DNA of 64,000 bases from Pseudonocardia sp. C8 (lineage in GTDB: Bacteria; Actinomycetota; Actinomycetes; Mycobacteriales; Pseudonocardiaceae). How positions within the stretch are numbered: position 1 is the stretch's first letter; each line of letters opens with the position of its first letter. This document shows positions 32,739 to 40,547 of the stretch, piece after piece. The translations under genes and the position numbers were made by a program. The stretch is from contig NZ_JACMTR010000002.1 in the NCBI RefSeq assembly GCF_014267175.1, positions 942,001 through 1,006,000 of the forward strand, written 5' to 3'. Below the pieces are notes generated by a model that saw nothing but the letters and a program-made list of their open reading frames with translations, made no database searches and was not told the origin of the DNA.

Positions 32739-33132
32739 GTCGCTCGCCGCGGTGCCGTTCCGGGTGTGGGCGGTGTTCCACGGCCTGCTGGTACTCGCCC
32801 AGGTCGGGTTCGCCGGTGCGCTGCTCGACGCCGTCGACGGGGCACTGGACTGGCACGGCGGGGCCGGCGGCTCGCTGATCATGGTCGCGCTGGTGCAGAC
32901 CGTGCTCGCCGTGCCCGCGGCCTGGCCGGGCGGGATGCCGGCCTGGTCGGTCGCGGTCAGTGCGGCCCTGGTCGTCGCGGACGTCGCGCAGGTCGCGATG
33001 GGGCACGCCGGGCTGCTGGCGGTGCACGTCCCGCTCGGGATCGCGATCGTCGCCACGCAGGTCACGATCGCGGTGCGTGCGCTGGCGCCGGCCCGGCGGC
33101 GCCGACCGGCGCACCCGGTGACCACCGGGTGA
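32731..33132 (+). CDS. Small four-helix membrane protein next to the multicopper oxidase
   Basis: This 133-residue protein has four predicted membrane segments (about residues 10-30, 46-64, 70-88 and 92-112) and a basic C-terminus (ARRRRPAHP). I do not recognise a named family with certainty; it resembles short DUF6220-like membrane proteins. Its start overlaps the oxidase gene, so the two are probably co-translated and may work together at the membrane. Confidence 0.7.
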   Translation: MGRSLAAVPFRVWAVFHGLLVLAQVGFAGALLDAVDGALDWHGGAGGSLIMVALVQTVLAVPAAWPGGMPAWSVAVSAALVVADVAQVAMGHAGLLAVHVPLGIAIVATQVTIAVRALAPARRRRPAHPVTTG

Positions 33133-33173
33133 GCCGGTCCGCGCCCCGGAGCCGGGGCGCAGCGGGAGGAGGC

Positions 33174-34394
33174 TCAGGCGGCGAGCGCCAGGTCGCGGCG
33201 CAGCTCGGTCCGCTCCATCCGCACCGCGGCGGCGAGCGCGACCAGGCCGAGCAGCGGCAGCACGGTGGCGACCGCGGCCGGTGACATCCAGCCCCACCCG
33301 GCTGCCAGCACCAGCCCGCCCAGCGCGGCACCGAGCGCGTTCGCGACGTTGAACGCCGCGTGGTGCAGCGCGGCGCCGAGCGTCGGGCCCTCGCGGCCGG
33401 CGTCCATCAGGCGGGTGGCCAGTGCCGGGGTGGTGGCGGTCGTGGTGAACGCCAGCGCGAACAGCGCGGCCAGCGCCAGCACCGGCGAGGACGCCGTCGC
33501 GGCGAACATCGCCATCGACACCGTCGCCGCCCCGAGCCCGGCGGTCACCGTCCGGACCGGGGCGCGCTCGGCGAGCCGGCCGCCGACCTGGTTGCCCAGG
33601 GTCATGCCGAGCCCGAACACGGCCAGTGCCAGCGGCACTGCGGCCTCGGCGAGCCCGGACACCTCGGTGAGCACCGGCGTCACGTAGCTGTAGACGGCGA
33701 ACGAGCCGCCGAACCCGGTCGCGATGACCGCCATGGTGATCCAGACCTGGCCGCGGCGCAGGGCCGAGAGCTCGCCGAGGATCGAGCCGCGGCGCTCGTC
33801 GCGCACGTCCGGCACCAGCCGCCACACCGCGGCCGCGGTGAGGACGGCGATCGCCCCGGTCGCCAGGTAGGCCGCCGGCCAGCCCGCCGCCTGCCCCAGC
33901 CAGGTCGCTCCGGGGACGCCGACGATGTTCGCGATCATCAGCCCGCTCATCACGGACGCGATCGCGCGCGGCCGCCGCTCCCGCGGCACGAGCGAGGCGG
34001 CCAGCACCGACGCCGTCCCGAAGTAGGCGCCGTGCGGCAGCCCGGCCAGGAACCGGGTGGCGACGAACGTGCCGAAGGTCGGGGCGAACGCCGACGCCGT
34101 GTTGGCCAGCGCCAGCGCGCCGGTCAGCGCCAGCACGAGCCGCTTGCGCGGCCACCGCGCGCCGAGCACGGCGAGGACGGGTGCACCGACGACGACGCCG
34201 AGCGCGTAGGCGCTGATCGCGGCGCCGGCGTGCGGCACGGAGACGCCGAGGTCGGCGGCGAACGCCGGGAGCAGCCCCATCGAGGCGAACTCGGTGGTGC
34301 CGATGGCGAGCCCGCCGAGCGCCATGGCGAACAGCGCGGGACCGGGCCGGGTCGGGGTGGGAGAGTGACGGGCAGGCGCGGGGGAAATTTTCAT
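33174..34394 (-). CDS. MFS transporter, DHA1/AraJ-like
   Basis: This 406-residue, twelve-segment carrier contains GGLAIGTTEFASMGLLP at segment one and ALGVVVGAPVLAVLGARWPRKR at segments two to three, typical of the DHA1 sugar/arabinose-efflux (AraJ, YdhP) group. LPHGAYFGTASVLAASLVP is the segment-four motif of the same group. It is divergent from a ROK regulator with only 45 bases between them, so it is the likely target of that regulator. The substrate is not known; drug, sugar or purine efflux have been found in the group. Confidence 0.85.
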   Translation of the reverse strand: MKISPAPARHSPTPTRPGPALFAMALGGLAIGTTEFASMGLLPAFAADLGVSVPHAGAAISAYALGVVVGAPVLAVLGARWPRKRLVLALTGALALANTASAFAPTFGTFVATRFLAGLPHGAYFGTASVLAASLVPRERRPRAIASVMSGLMIANIVGVPGATWLGQAAGWPAAYLATGAIAVLTAAAVWRLVPDVRDERRGSILGELSALRRGQVWITMAVIATGFGGSFAVYSYVTPVLTEVSGLAEAAVPLALAVFGLGMTLGNQVGGRLAERAPVRTVTAGLGAATVSMAMFAATASSPVLALAALFALAFTTTATTPALATRLMDAGREGPTLGAALHHAAFNVANALGAALGGLVLAAGWGWMSPAAVATVLPLLGLVALAAAVRMERTELRRDLALAA

Positions 34395-34439
34395 CGCGCT
34401 ACGAGGATAAAGAGCGCGTGCCCGGAGGTGTCAAACGAG

Positions 34440-35630
34440 ATGGGCTCGGTGTCAGCGGGTTCACGTCCCGGACGGGCCGAGACCGACCGCTGGCGGGCCA
34501 CCGCGGAGGCGCTCGCCGAGGTCCGGCGGGCCCCCGGGCTGACCCGGGTCGAGCTGGCGAAGCGGCTGCGGCTGGCCAGCGGCTCGGCCACCGAGATCGC
34601 CGGACGGCTCCGTGACCTGGGCTGGGTGACCGAGGAGCGGGCGCCCTGCGGTGGTCGCGGCCGGCCCACCACCCGGCTCGTGCCGGCGCCGGACGGGCCC
34701 GCCGTCGTCGCGGTGGAGGTGCGGTTCGAGGGCTGGCGCGCCGGGCTGGCCGGGCTGGACGGGGTGCCGGTCGCGGTGCGGGCCGGGCGGCACGCCCGCC
34801 GGGACCCCGACGCCGTCGTCGGCGAGCTGGACGCGGTGGTCGGCGAGCTCGTCGCCGAGCACGCCGGCCCGGTCGTCGCGGCCGGGATCGGGGTCGCGGC
34901 CACCGTCGTCGACGAGCACCTCGCCCAGGCGGCCGGGCAGGGATGGAGCCCGCTCGACGTGCGCCGGATCGGCTCCGGGCACGGCCTGGCCGTGCTGGTC
35001 GGCAACGACGCGAACCTGGCCGGGGTCGCCGAGGTGCGCGACGGCGCCGCCGCCGGGGCCGACACCGCGTTGTTCCTGACCGTCGAGGTCGGGGTCGGCG
35101 GCAGCCTGCTGCTGCGCGGGCGCCCGCAGACCGGTGCCCGCGGCGCGGCGGGGGAGTTCGGGCACCTGCCGTTCGGTGACCCGGCCGTGGTGTGCCCGTG
35201 CGGCGCCCGCGGTTGCTGGAACATCGGCACCGACGGCCGGGCACTCGCCCGGCTGCTCGGCGACCCGGAGCCCGACGACCCGTACGGCTACACCCGGCTC
35301 GTCCTGGACCGCGCCGCCCGGGAGGAACCGGCCGCGGTGTCGGCGGTGACGGCCGCGGCCGCGTCGCTGGCCCGGGGCACGGCCGGGCTGGTCAACGCGC
35401 ACGACCCGGAGGTCGTGGTCCTCGGCGGGCTGGCGCCGGCGCTGCGGGCGGCGGCCGCGGACGCCTTCGCCGTCGCCTACGACGCCGGGCTGATGGCGTT
35501 CCGGCGGGCCGACCCGCCCCCCGTCCGCGATGCCGCGCACGGTGCCGACGGTGTCCTGCGCGGGGCCGCCGCGATCGCGCTCGACCACGCCACGTCCGCC
35601 CGGGGGCTGGCCGCGCGCGACCGGAATTGA
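34440..35630 (+). CDS. ROK-family transcriptional regulator
   Basis: This NagC/XylR-type regulator has 396 residues. An N-terminal winged helix (LTRVELAKRLRLASGSATEIAGRLRDLGWVTEE) is followed by the ROK sugar-kinase fold, with GVGVGGSLLLRG and the zinc cluster CPCGARGCWN. The kinase phosphate motif is degenerate, consistent with a sugar-sensing repressor. GGAGG lies 11 bases before the ATG. It is divergent from the MFS carrier. A short imperfect repeat (GACCG...CGGTC, 35629-35641) after the stop may end transcription. Confidence 0.88.
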   Translation: MGSVSAGSRPGRAETDRWRATAEALAEVRRAPGLTRVELAKRLRLASGSATEIAGRLRDLGWVTEERAPCGGRGRPTTRLVPAPDGPAVVAVEVRFEGWRAGLAGLDGVPVAVRAGRHARRDPDAVVGELDAVVGELVAEHAGPVVAAGIGVAATVVDEHLAQAAGQGWSPLDVRRIGSGHGLAVLVGNDANLAGVAEVRDGAAAGADTALFLTVEVGVGGSLLLRGRPQTGARGAAGEFGHLPFGDPAVVCPCGARGCWNIGTDGRALARLLGDPEPDDPYGYTRLVLDRAAREEPAAVSAVTAAAASLARGTAGLVNAHDPEVVVLGGLAPALRAAAADAFAVAYDAGLMAFRRADPPPVRDAAHGADGVLRGAAAIALDHATSARGLAARDRN

Positions 35631-35708
35631 CCGCGGCGGTCCTTTCGCGCTGCGCGCCCGGGACGGTGGCGGTAGCTTTGTGCCACATTCCTGGGAGGTG
35701 AGTCAGAA

Positions 35709-35864
35709 ATGATCATTCTTGGTCTGATCCTCTTGCTGGTGGGGTATTTCACCGGCATCTCGCTGCTCTACTACCTGGGCGGCCTGCTGGTGCTCATCGG
35801 CGTCGTCCTGCTGGTCCTCGGCGCGGTCGGGCGGCCGGTCGGTGGGCGAAAAGCATGGTTCTGA
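35709..35864 (+). CDS. 51-residue membrane mini-protein (DUF6131-like)
   Basis: This tiny protein has two hydrophobic helices (about residues 2-15 and 20-40) and a short basic tail, GGRKAWF. The pattern matches the DUF6131 family of actinobacterial membrane peptides of about 50 residues. GGGAGG (35693-35698) lies 10 bases before the ATG. The base composition at the 5' end (ATGATCATTCTTGG) is much less GC-rich than its surroundings. Function is unknown; relatives are thought of as stress-related only by context. Confidence 0.75.
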   Translation: MIILGLILLLVGYFTGISLLYYLGGLLVLIGVVLLVLGAVGRPVGGRKAWF

Positions 35865-36191
35865 CCTGGTCGGACGTGCTCGCTGCGCGGTGAGCCGCGC
35901 CGGCGGGTGACGGCCGGCCCGGCCGGGACGCACGCGGGGCGCGTCCGGAGCGGACACTCCGGGCGCGCCCCTCTCGTGTCTCGGAACGGAAACGTTCGCC
36001 CGCGCGATGTTTCGCGGTGCCGAGGGCGGGTACGCGGATCATTTCCGCAATTCTCACCGCGGCGCACCCGGGGGAATTTCGGCGCCTCTCCGGGGGCGCC
36101 TCGAGCGGGTGCCCGGCGGTCGCGCCGCGCCCGGACCCCGTCGGCCGGGCCGCCCGGCCGGCCGGAGAAGCCGGTTTCGGCACCGTTCAGG
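35865..36191. other. Gene-free stretch before the nicotinate cluster
   Basis: About 330 bases separate the mini-protein gene from the nicX promoter element. The overlapping open frames here are arginine- and glycine-rich shadows without ribosome sites. AT-rich patches such as CGGATCATTTCCGCAATTCTC near 36035-36055 stand out, but I can assign no site. Confidence 0.4.
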
Positions 36192-36224
36192 TCTTGCGTA
36201 CCCGGATAGTACGTGCTCGGATTA
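36192..36224 (+). promoter_or_regulatory. Promoter/operator element of nicX, shared with nicC
   Basis: This 33-base block matches, with one mismatch, the reverse complement of 46429-46461 in front of nicC. Its core reads CCGGATAGTACGTGCTCGG. It ends 27 bases before the nicX start, next to the imperfect palindrome CTCGGATTAATATTCCGAG. It is the expected position for a NicR (MarR) operator overlapping the promoter. Confidence 0.7.
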
Positions 36225-36251
36225 ATATTCCGAGACACGGAGGTGGTCGCG

Positions 36252-37298
36252 ATGGACCAGAACCTGTTCAACGACATCTGCCTGCAGCAGCTGACCCTGT
36301 CCGGGGTGCGCGAGGGCGAGACGGTGGTCGTGCTGACCCGCGGCGGGGAGCGGGCCGCGTACGCGGACGCGTTCCTGTGGGCGATCCAGCGGCTCGGCGC
36401 GACCGGCTACCACATGCGGCTGCCGAGCCCGGCGAGCGCGAGCGGTGCGTGGGCGGTCGGCGACTCCGGGCTGGGGAACATCCCGCTGGCCGTCGAGGCG
36501 CTCAAGGCGGTCGACATGGTCGTCGACTGCACGTTCCTGCTGTTCTCGCCCGAGCAGTTCGCGATCCAGGACGCCGGCACCCGGATCCTGACCGCGGTCG
36601 AGCCGCCCGAGCTGCTGGCCCGGCTGATGCCGACGACCGAGCTGCGCGAGCGGGTGGAGATCGGCGCCGAGCTGCTGGCCAAGGCGTCCACGATGCGGAT
36701 CACCAGCCCGCACGGCACGGACGTGACCTACCAGCTGGGCATGTACCCGACCATGTCCGAGTACGGCTACACCGACACCCCGGGCCGGTGGGACCACTGG
36801 CCGGCGGCGTTCGTGTTCACCGGCGGCGCCGACGACGGCGTCGACGGGAAGATCGTGCTCGCGCCCGGGGACGTGCTGCTGCCGTTCAACACCTACGTGC
36901 AGACCCCGGTGGAGATCACCATCGAGGAGGGCTTCATCCAGGACATCCGCGGCGGTGCCGGCAGCAGCGGGCTCGACGCCGACCTGCTGCGCTCCTACAT
37001 CGAGAGCTTCGAGGACCCGCGCGGCTACGGCATGAGCCACGTCGGCTGGGGCCTCGACGAGCGGGCGCACTGGCACGGGCTCACCCAGTTCGGTGGGGGC
37101 ATGGGGATGGAGCTGCGCAGCTTCTACGGCAACGTCATGTTCTCCATCGGCCCGAACAACGAGCTCGGCGGCCCGAACGACACCGCGTGCCACTTCGACA
37201 TCCCGATGCGCGGCAACTCGCTCTACCTCGACGACGAGCTGATCGTCGACGCCGGCGAGCTGACCGTGCCCGAGATGCGCCCGGTGAACCGCCGATGA
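36252..37298 (+). CDS. nicX: 2,5-dihydroxypyridine 5,6-dioxygenase
   Basis: This extradiol-type, iron-dependent dioxygenase opens the ring of 2,5-dihydroxypyridine to give N-formylmaleamate. It is 348 residues long, like Pseudomonas putida NicX (350). It belongs to the M29 aminopeptidase-like superfamily, which explains automatic names such as leucyl aminopeptidase. Conserved C-terminal blocks are HVGWGLDERAHWHGL and NVMFSIGPNNELGG with HFDIPMRG. ATG 36252 has GGAGG eight bases upstream; the frame opens earlier at 36213 inside the promoter element. It overlaps nicE (ATGA). The assignment is supported by every other step of the pathway being present. Confidence 0.9.
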   Translation: MDQNLFNDICLQQLTLSGVREGETVVVLTRGGERAAYADAFLWAIQRLGATGYHMRLPSPASASGAWAVGDSGLGNIPLAVEALKAVDMVVDCTFLLFSPEQFAIQDAGTRILTAVEPPELLARLMPTTELRERVEIGAELLAKASTMRITSPHGTDVTYQLGMYPTMSEYGYTDTPGRWDHWPAAFVFTGGADDGVDGKIVLAPGDVLLPFNTYVQTPVEITIEEGFIQDIRGGAGSSGLDADLLRSYIESFEDPRGYGMSHVGWGLDERAHWHGLTQFGGGMGMELRSFYGNVMFSIGPNNELGGPNDTACHFDIPMRGNSLYLDDELIVDAGELTVPEMRPVNRR

Positions 37299-38044
37299 GC
37301 CGCGACCATCACATCGGGATGATCGTCCCGAGCTCGAACCTGACGATGGAGACCGAGCTGCCGCGGATGCTGGCCGCCCGCGAGCAGGAGCTCCCCGGCG
37401 ACCGGTTCGTGTTCCACTCCGCGCGGGCCCGGATGCAGCACGTGACCCCGGAACAGCTGCGCGCGATGAACGCGCAGGCGAAGCGGGCGGCGGCCGAGCT
37501 GGCCGACGCCCGCCCGGACGTCGTCGCCACCGCCTGCCTGGTCGCGATCATGGCCCAGGGCCCCGGCTACCACTGCACCGCCGAGGACGACATCACCACC
37601 GCCCTGCGCGCCGAGGGTTCGCAGGCACCGGTGGTGTCCAGCGCGGGGGCGCTGCTGTCGGGGATCGAGGCGCTCGGGGTGACCCGGGTCGCGCTCGTCA
37701 CCCCCTACATGGAGCCGCTGACCAAGGCCGTGGTGGCCTACCTCGAGGACGCGGGGGTCGAGGTCGTCGACTCGCTGTCGCTGCAGGTGCCCGACAACCT
37801 GGCCGTCGCCCGGCTCGACCCGGCCGACCTGCGCGAGCACCACCGCCGCCTCGACCTGTCCCGCGCCGAGGCACTCGTGCTGTCGGCGTGCGTGCAGATG
37901 CCCTCGCTGCCGGCGATCCAGCCGGTGCAGGACGAGATCGGCCTCCCGGTCCTGTCCGCGGCCACCGCCACCACCCACCGGATCCTCACCGAGCTCGGTC
38001 TCGAGCCGCGGGTGCCCGGTGCGGGGGCAATGCTGGCGGGATGA
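37295..38044 (+). CDS. nicE: Maleate cis-trans isomerase
   Basis: This Asp/Glu racemase-fold isomerase converts maleate to fumarate, the last step of nicotinate breakdown. It has 249 residues. The two catalytic cysteines are Cys81 (VATACLVAIMAQG) and Cys199 (LVLSACVQMPSLPAIQ), one residue from their numbers in Pseudomonas NicE. It is translationally coupled to nicX by ATGA and converges on a lipoprotein gene. Confidence 0.92.
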   Translation: MSRDHHIGMIVPSSNLTMETELPRMLAAREQELPGDRFVFHSARARMQHVTPEQLRAMNAQAKRAAAELADARPDVVATACLVAIMAQGPGYHCTAEDDITTALRAEGSQAPVVSSAGALLSGIEALGVTRVALVTPYMEPLTKAVVAYLEDAGVEVVDSLSLQVPDNLAVARLDPADLREHHRRLDLSRAEALVLSACVQMPSLPAIQPVQDEIGLPVLSAATATTHRILTELGLEPRVPGAGAMLAG

Positions 38045-38061
38045 CCCCGGGGCCGTGCGGG

Positions 38062-38520
38062 TCAGCCCGGGACGCCGAGCGCGTCCGCGAGCCCCCGCAC
38101 GGCCTGCTGGACGGCCGTGAGCGCCTCGGCGCACGCGCCCGGGTCGCCCGCGCCGAGCGACCCGGGCGCGCCCTCGCAGCCGGCGCGGGCGTAGCGGTCC
38201 AGGGCAGCCTCGGTCGTCCGCGCGGCGCCGGCGGCCTCCGGGACGTCCCGGTGGATCTGCGGCAGCGCGTTGCGGATCTCGGTGACGAACCGGCCGCACC
38301 GCGGGTGGACCCGCGCCGGGTCGCCGGTGGCGCACGCGTCCTGCAGGTAGAAGCGGAACTTGGTGCGGATCGACTGCACCCGGTCGGCGTCCCGGGACGT
38401 CGAGGTGGCACGCGGTGACGCGTCCCCGTCCCCGGCGCCCACGGTCTCCGAGCCCGACGCGCACCCGGTGAGCAGGAGCGCGGTCAGGAGCGCGGGTAGC
38501 AGGAGGGGAGGGGGACGCAC
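38062..38520 (-). CDS. Small lipoprotein of unknown function
   Basis: This protein of about 152 residues has a signal peptide (RPPPLLLPALLTALLLTGC) ending in the lipobox Leu-Thr-Gly-Cys. The mature part has a Ser/Thr/Asp-rich linker and then a helical region with four cysteines that could form two disulphides. I recognise no family. GTG 38520 is chosen because it gives a proper signal peptide; no ribosome site is evident. It sits between nicE and nicD but does not obviously belong to the pathway. Confidence 0.65.
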   Translation of the reverse strand: MRPPPLLLPALLTALLLTGCASGSETVGAGDGDASPRATSTSRDADRVQSIRTKFRFYLQDACATGDPARVHPRCGRFVTEIRNALPQIHRDVPEAAGAARTTEAALDRYARAGCEGAPGSLGAGDPGACAEALTAVQQAVRGLADALGVPG

Positions 38521-38545
38521 CCGTCGACAGTAGGCCGGGCCCGGC

Positions 38546-39397
38546 TCAGCGGACCAGCGGCTCCAGGGCGGCGCGCAGCAGCCGCAGCGCCTCGTCCGGG
38601 TTGTCCCAGAACACCATGTGCCCGGCGTCCGGGATCGCGACGAGCTCCGCGGCCGGGTTCGCGGCGGCGATCTCGGCGGCACCGCCGGCGGTGACGACGG
38701 GGGAGCCGGCGCCGTACAGCACGGTCGCCGGTGCGGGCACCGACGGCCAGGCGTCGAAGAAGTCCTCGTTCTCGAACCCGGCGTGGGTGGCCCGGATCGC
38801 GGCCTCGTCGCAGGACGACAGCCAGCGCGCCCGCAGCTCCTGCTCCGCCCGCGGCCAGCGCGGCCAGGCCTTCGCGACCTCGTCGGCGTCGGTTCCGCGG
38901 ACGGCCTCGGCGAGCTGGCCGAGGAACGCCTCCAGGGTGGTGGGGTAGGGGCCGCGGCCCGGCCCGGACAGCGGCGGGTCGACGAGCACGGTCCCGCGGA
39001 GCGGGCGCCGGTTCGCGGTGACGGCGGCGATCCGCGCGCCCATCGAGTGCCCGAGCAGCACCGGCTCGGTGCCGAGGTCCAGCTCGGACAGCACGGCGAG
39101 CACGTCGGAGGCGTAGTCGTCGAGGGTCCAGGAGCGGCCGGAGTCGGAGAGCCCGCGGCCGCGGACGTCGAGCAGCAGCGGCCGGCACAGGTCGGTCAGT
39201 TCCCGCGCGACGAAGTCCATCGTGATCGCCGGGCTGGTGATGCCGGGCAGGATCAGCACCGGTGTCCCGGTGCCCTCGTAGTCGAGGACGTGCAGCCGGA
39301 GGTCGCCGTTGCGGGCCCAGCGCGACACCGCCCGGACGTCGGCGAGGTCGGCCAGCGCGTCCTGGCGGACCTGGCGGGTGGTGAGGGTGCCGGTCAT
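38546..39397 (-). CDS. nicD: N-formylmaleamate deformylase (alpha/beta hydrolase)
   Basis: This alpha/beta-hydrolase has 283 residues (NicD of P. putida is about 277). The nucleophile is Ser118 in LLGHSMGAR. LLLDVRGRGLSDSG is the usual region after strand four, and PDAGHMVFWDNPDE gives the catalytic His. It removes formate from N-formylmaleamate to give maleamate. Its ATG overlaps the nicF stop, keeping the two sequential enzymes translationally linked. A generic esterase is the alternative, but the context is specific. Confidence 0.88.
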   Translation of the reverse strand: MTGTLTTRQVRQDALADLADVRAVSRWARNGDLRLHVLDYEGTGTPVLILPGITSPAITMDFVARELTDLCRPLLLDVRGRGLSDSGRSWTLDDYASDVLAVLSELDLGTEPVLLGHSMGARIAAVTANRRPLRGTVLVDPPLSGPGRGPYPTTLEAFLGQLAEAVRGTDADEVAKAWPRWPRAEQELRARWLSSCDEAAIRATHAGFENEDFFDAWPSVPAPATVLYGAGSPVVTAGGAAEIAAANPAAELVAIPDAGHMVFWDNPDEALRLLRAALEPLVR

Positions 39398-40032
39398 GCG
39401 AGTCCCTTCAGGTAGCGCACCGCGTCGTCGACGGTGAGCACGTCGCCGTACTTGGCCTGGATGTCGAACAGGTTCGCCTCGTGCGGGCCGGCGGCCCGGT
39501 CGCCGACGCACTCGCGCGGCACGAGCACGCCGAACCCGGACTGGACGGCGTCGACCGCGGTGGCGCGCACGCAGCCGCTCGTGGTGGCCCCGCACACCAG
39601 CACGGTGTCCACCCCGGACGCGCGGAGCACGGTGGCGAGCCCGGTGTCGAAGAACGCCGACGCGCCCTTCTTGGTGATCACGTGGTCGTCGGCGCGGACG
39701 TCGAGCCGGGCGTCGAACGCGACCGCGGCCGAGCCCTCGACGAGCCCGCGCATGCCGGGCGCCTTCACGAGCCACGGCAGCGTGCCGAGCTCGGCGGGGG
39801 TGTAGGCGATCGTCGTCCACACGACCGGCGCTCCCACCGGGCGTGCCGCCTCGACCAGCGACGACGTCGTCGCCACCACGGCGGACAGGTCGCTGCCGGT
39901 CGGGAAGGAGGGGTCGGTGAACCCGGCGGTCAGGTCCACGACGACGACCGCGGGCCGGGTGCCGCGGCGGCCCGGCGCCCCGAACCCGGCGCGGTCGTAG
40001 GTGGCGTCGGTGCGCGCCCCGTGCAGGCTCAT
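39394..40032 (-). CDS. nicF: Maleamate amidohydrolase (isochorismatase family)
   Basis: This cysteine hydrolase turns maleamate into maleate and ammonia. It has 212 residues. The catalytic triad expected for the family is visible: Asp33 (VVVVDLTAGF), Lys121 or 122 (VITKKGASAFF) and Cys154 (CGATTSGCVRATAVDA, which also has the cis-peptide region). It overlaps nicD downstream and the iron-sulphur subunit gene upstream by four bases each. Confidence 0.9.
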   Translation of the reverse strand: MSLHGARTDATYDRAGFGAPGRRGTRPAVVVVDLTAGFTDPSFPTGSDLSAVVATTSSLVEAARPVGAPVVWTTIAYTPAELGTLPWLVKAPGMRGLVEGSAAVAFDARLDVRADDHVITKKGASAFFDTGLATVLRASGVDTVLVCGATTSGCVRATAVDAVQSGFGVLVPRECVGDRAAGPHEANLFDIQAKYGDVLTVDDAVRYLKGLA

Positions 40033-40547
40033 GCGGAGCTCCCTGCGGTGTCGAGCGCGGCCTGCAGGGCCGCGCGGCGGCGGGACGCGCAGTCCTCGAC
40101 GGCGTCCACGATGGTCTGGTAGCCGGTGCAGCGGCACAGGTTCGACGCGACGACCTCGCGGATCTCCTCGCGGGTCGGGTCCGGTTCCTCGGCGAGGTAG
40201 CCCTCGGCGAGCATGAGGAATCCGGGCGTGCAGAACCCGCACTGCAGCGCGTGGTGCTCGGAGAAGCACCGCTGCAGGTCCGAGAGCCCGCCCTCCGGGC
40301 CGCCCAGCGACTCGACGGTCCGGATCCGGGTGTTCTCCACGCTCGCGGCGAACAGCAGGCAGGCCCGGGCCGGCTGGTCGTCGACGAGCACCGTGCAGGC
40401 GCCGCAGATGCCGTGTTCGCAGCCGAGGTGCGTGCCGGTCAGGCTGAGGTCGTGGCGCAGCACGTCGGCCAGCGTGCGCCGCGGGGGGATCGCGAGGTCG
40501 TGCCGCTCGCCGTTGACGGTGAGCTCGACCAGGACGACGTCGGTCAT
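40029..40547 (-). CDS. Molybdenum hydroxylase small subunit (two 2Fe-2S clusters), probable nicotinate dehydrogenase
   Basis: This 172-residue subunit belongs to the xanthine dehydrogenase/CoxS family. The N-terminal plant-type cluster motif is CEHGICGACTVLVDDQPARAC, and the C-terminal helical domain carries CGFCTPG and CRCTGYQTIVDAVEDC. It shuttles electrons from the molybdenum centre to FAD. Within the nic operon it should be part of nicotinate 6-hydroxylase, forming 6-hydroxynicotinate. Unlike Pseudomonas NicAB, which couples to cytochromes, this version has a separate FAD subunit. Confidence 0.92.
   Translation of the reverse strand: MTDVVLVELTVNGERHDLAIPPRRTLADVLRHDLSLTGTHLGCEHGICGACTVLVDDQPARACLLFAASVENTRIRTVESLGGPEGGLSDLQRCFSEHHALQCGFCTPGFLMLAEGYLAEEPDPTREEIREVVASNLCRCTGYQTIVDAVEDCASRRRAALQAALDTAGSSA

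Noticed and set aside
36252..37298. Leucyl aminopeptidase
   Set aside because: The M29-like fold is shared, but length and context (nicC, nicD, nicE, nicF) identify it as the pyridine-ring dioxygenase NicX.
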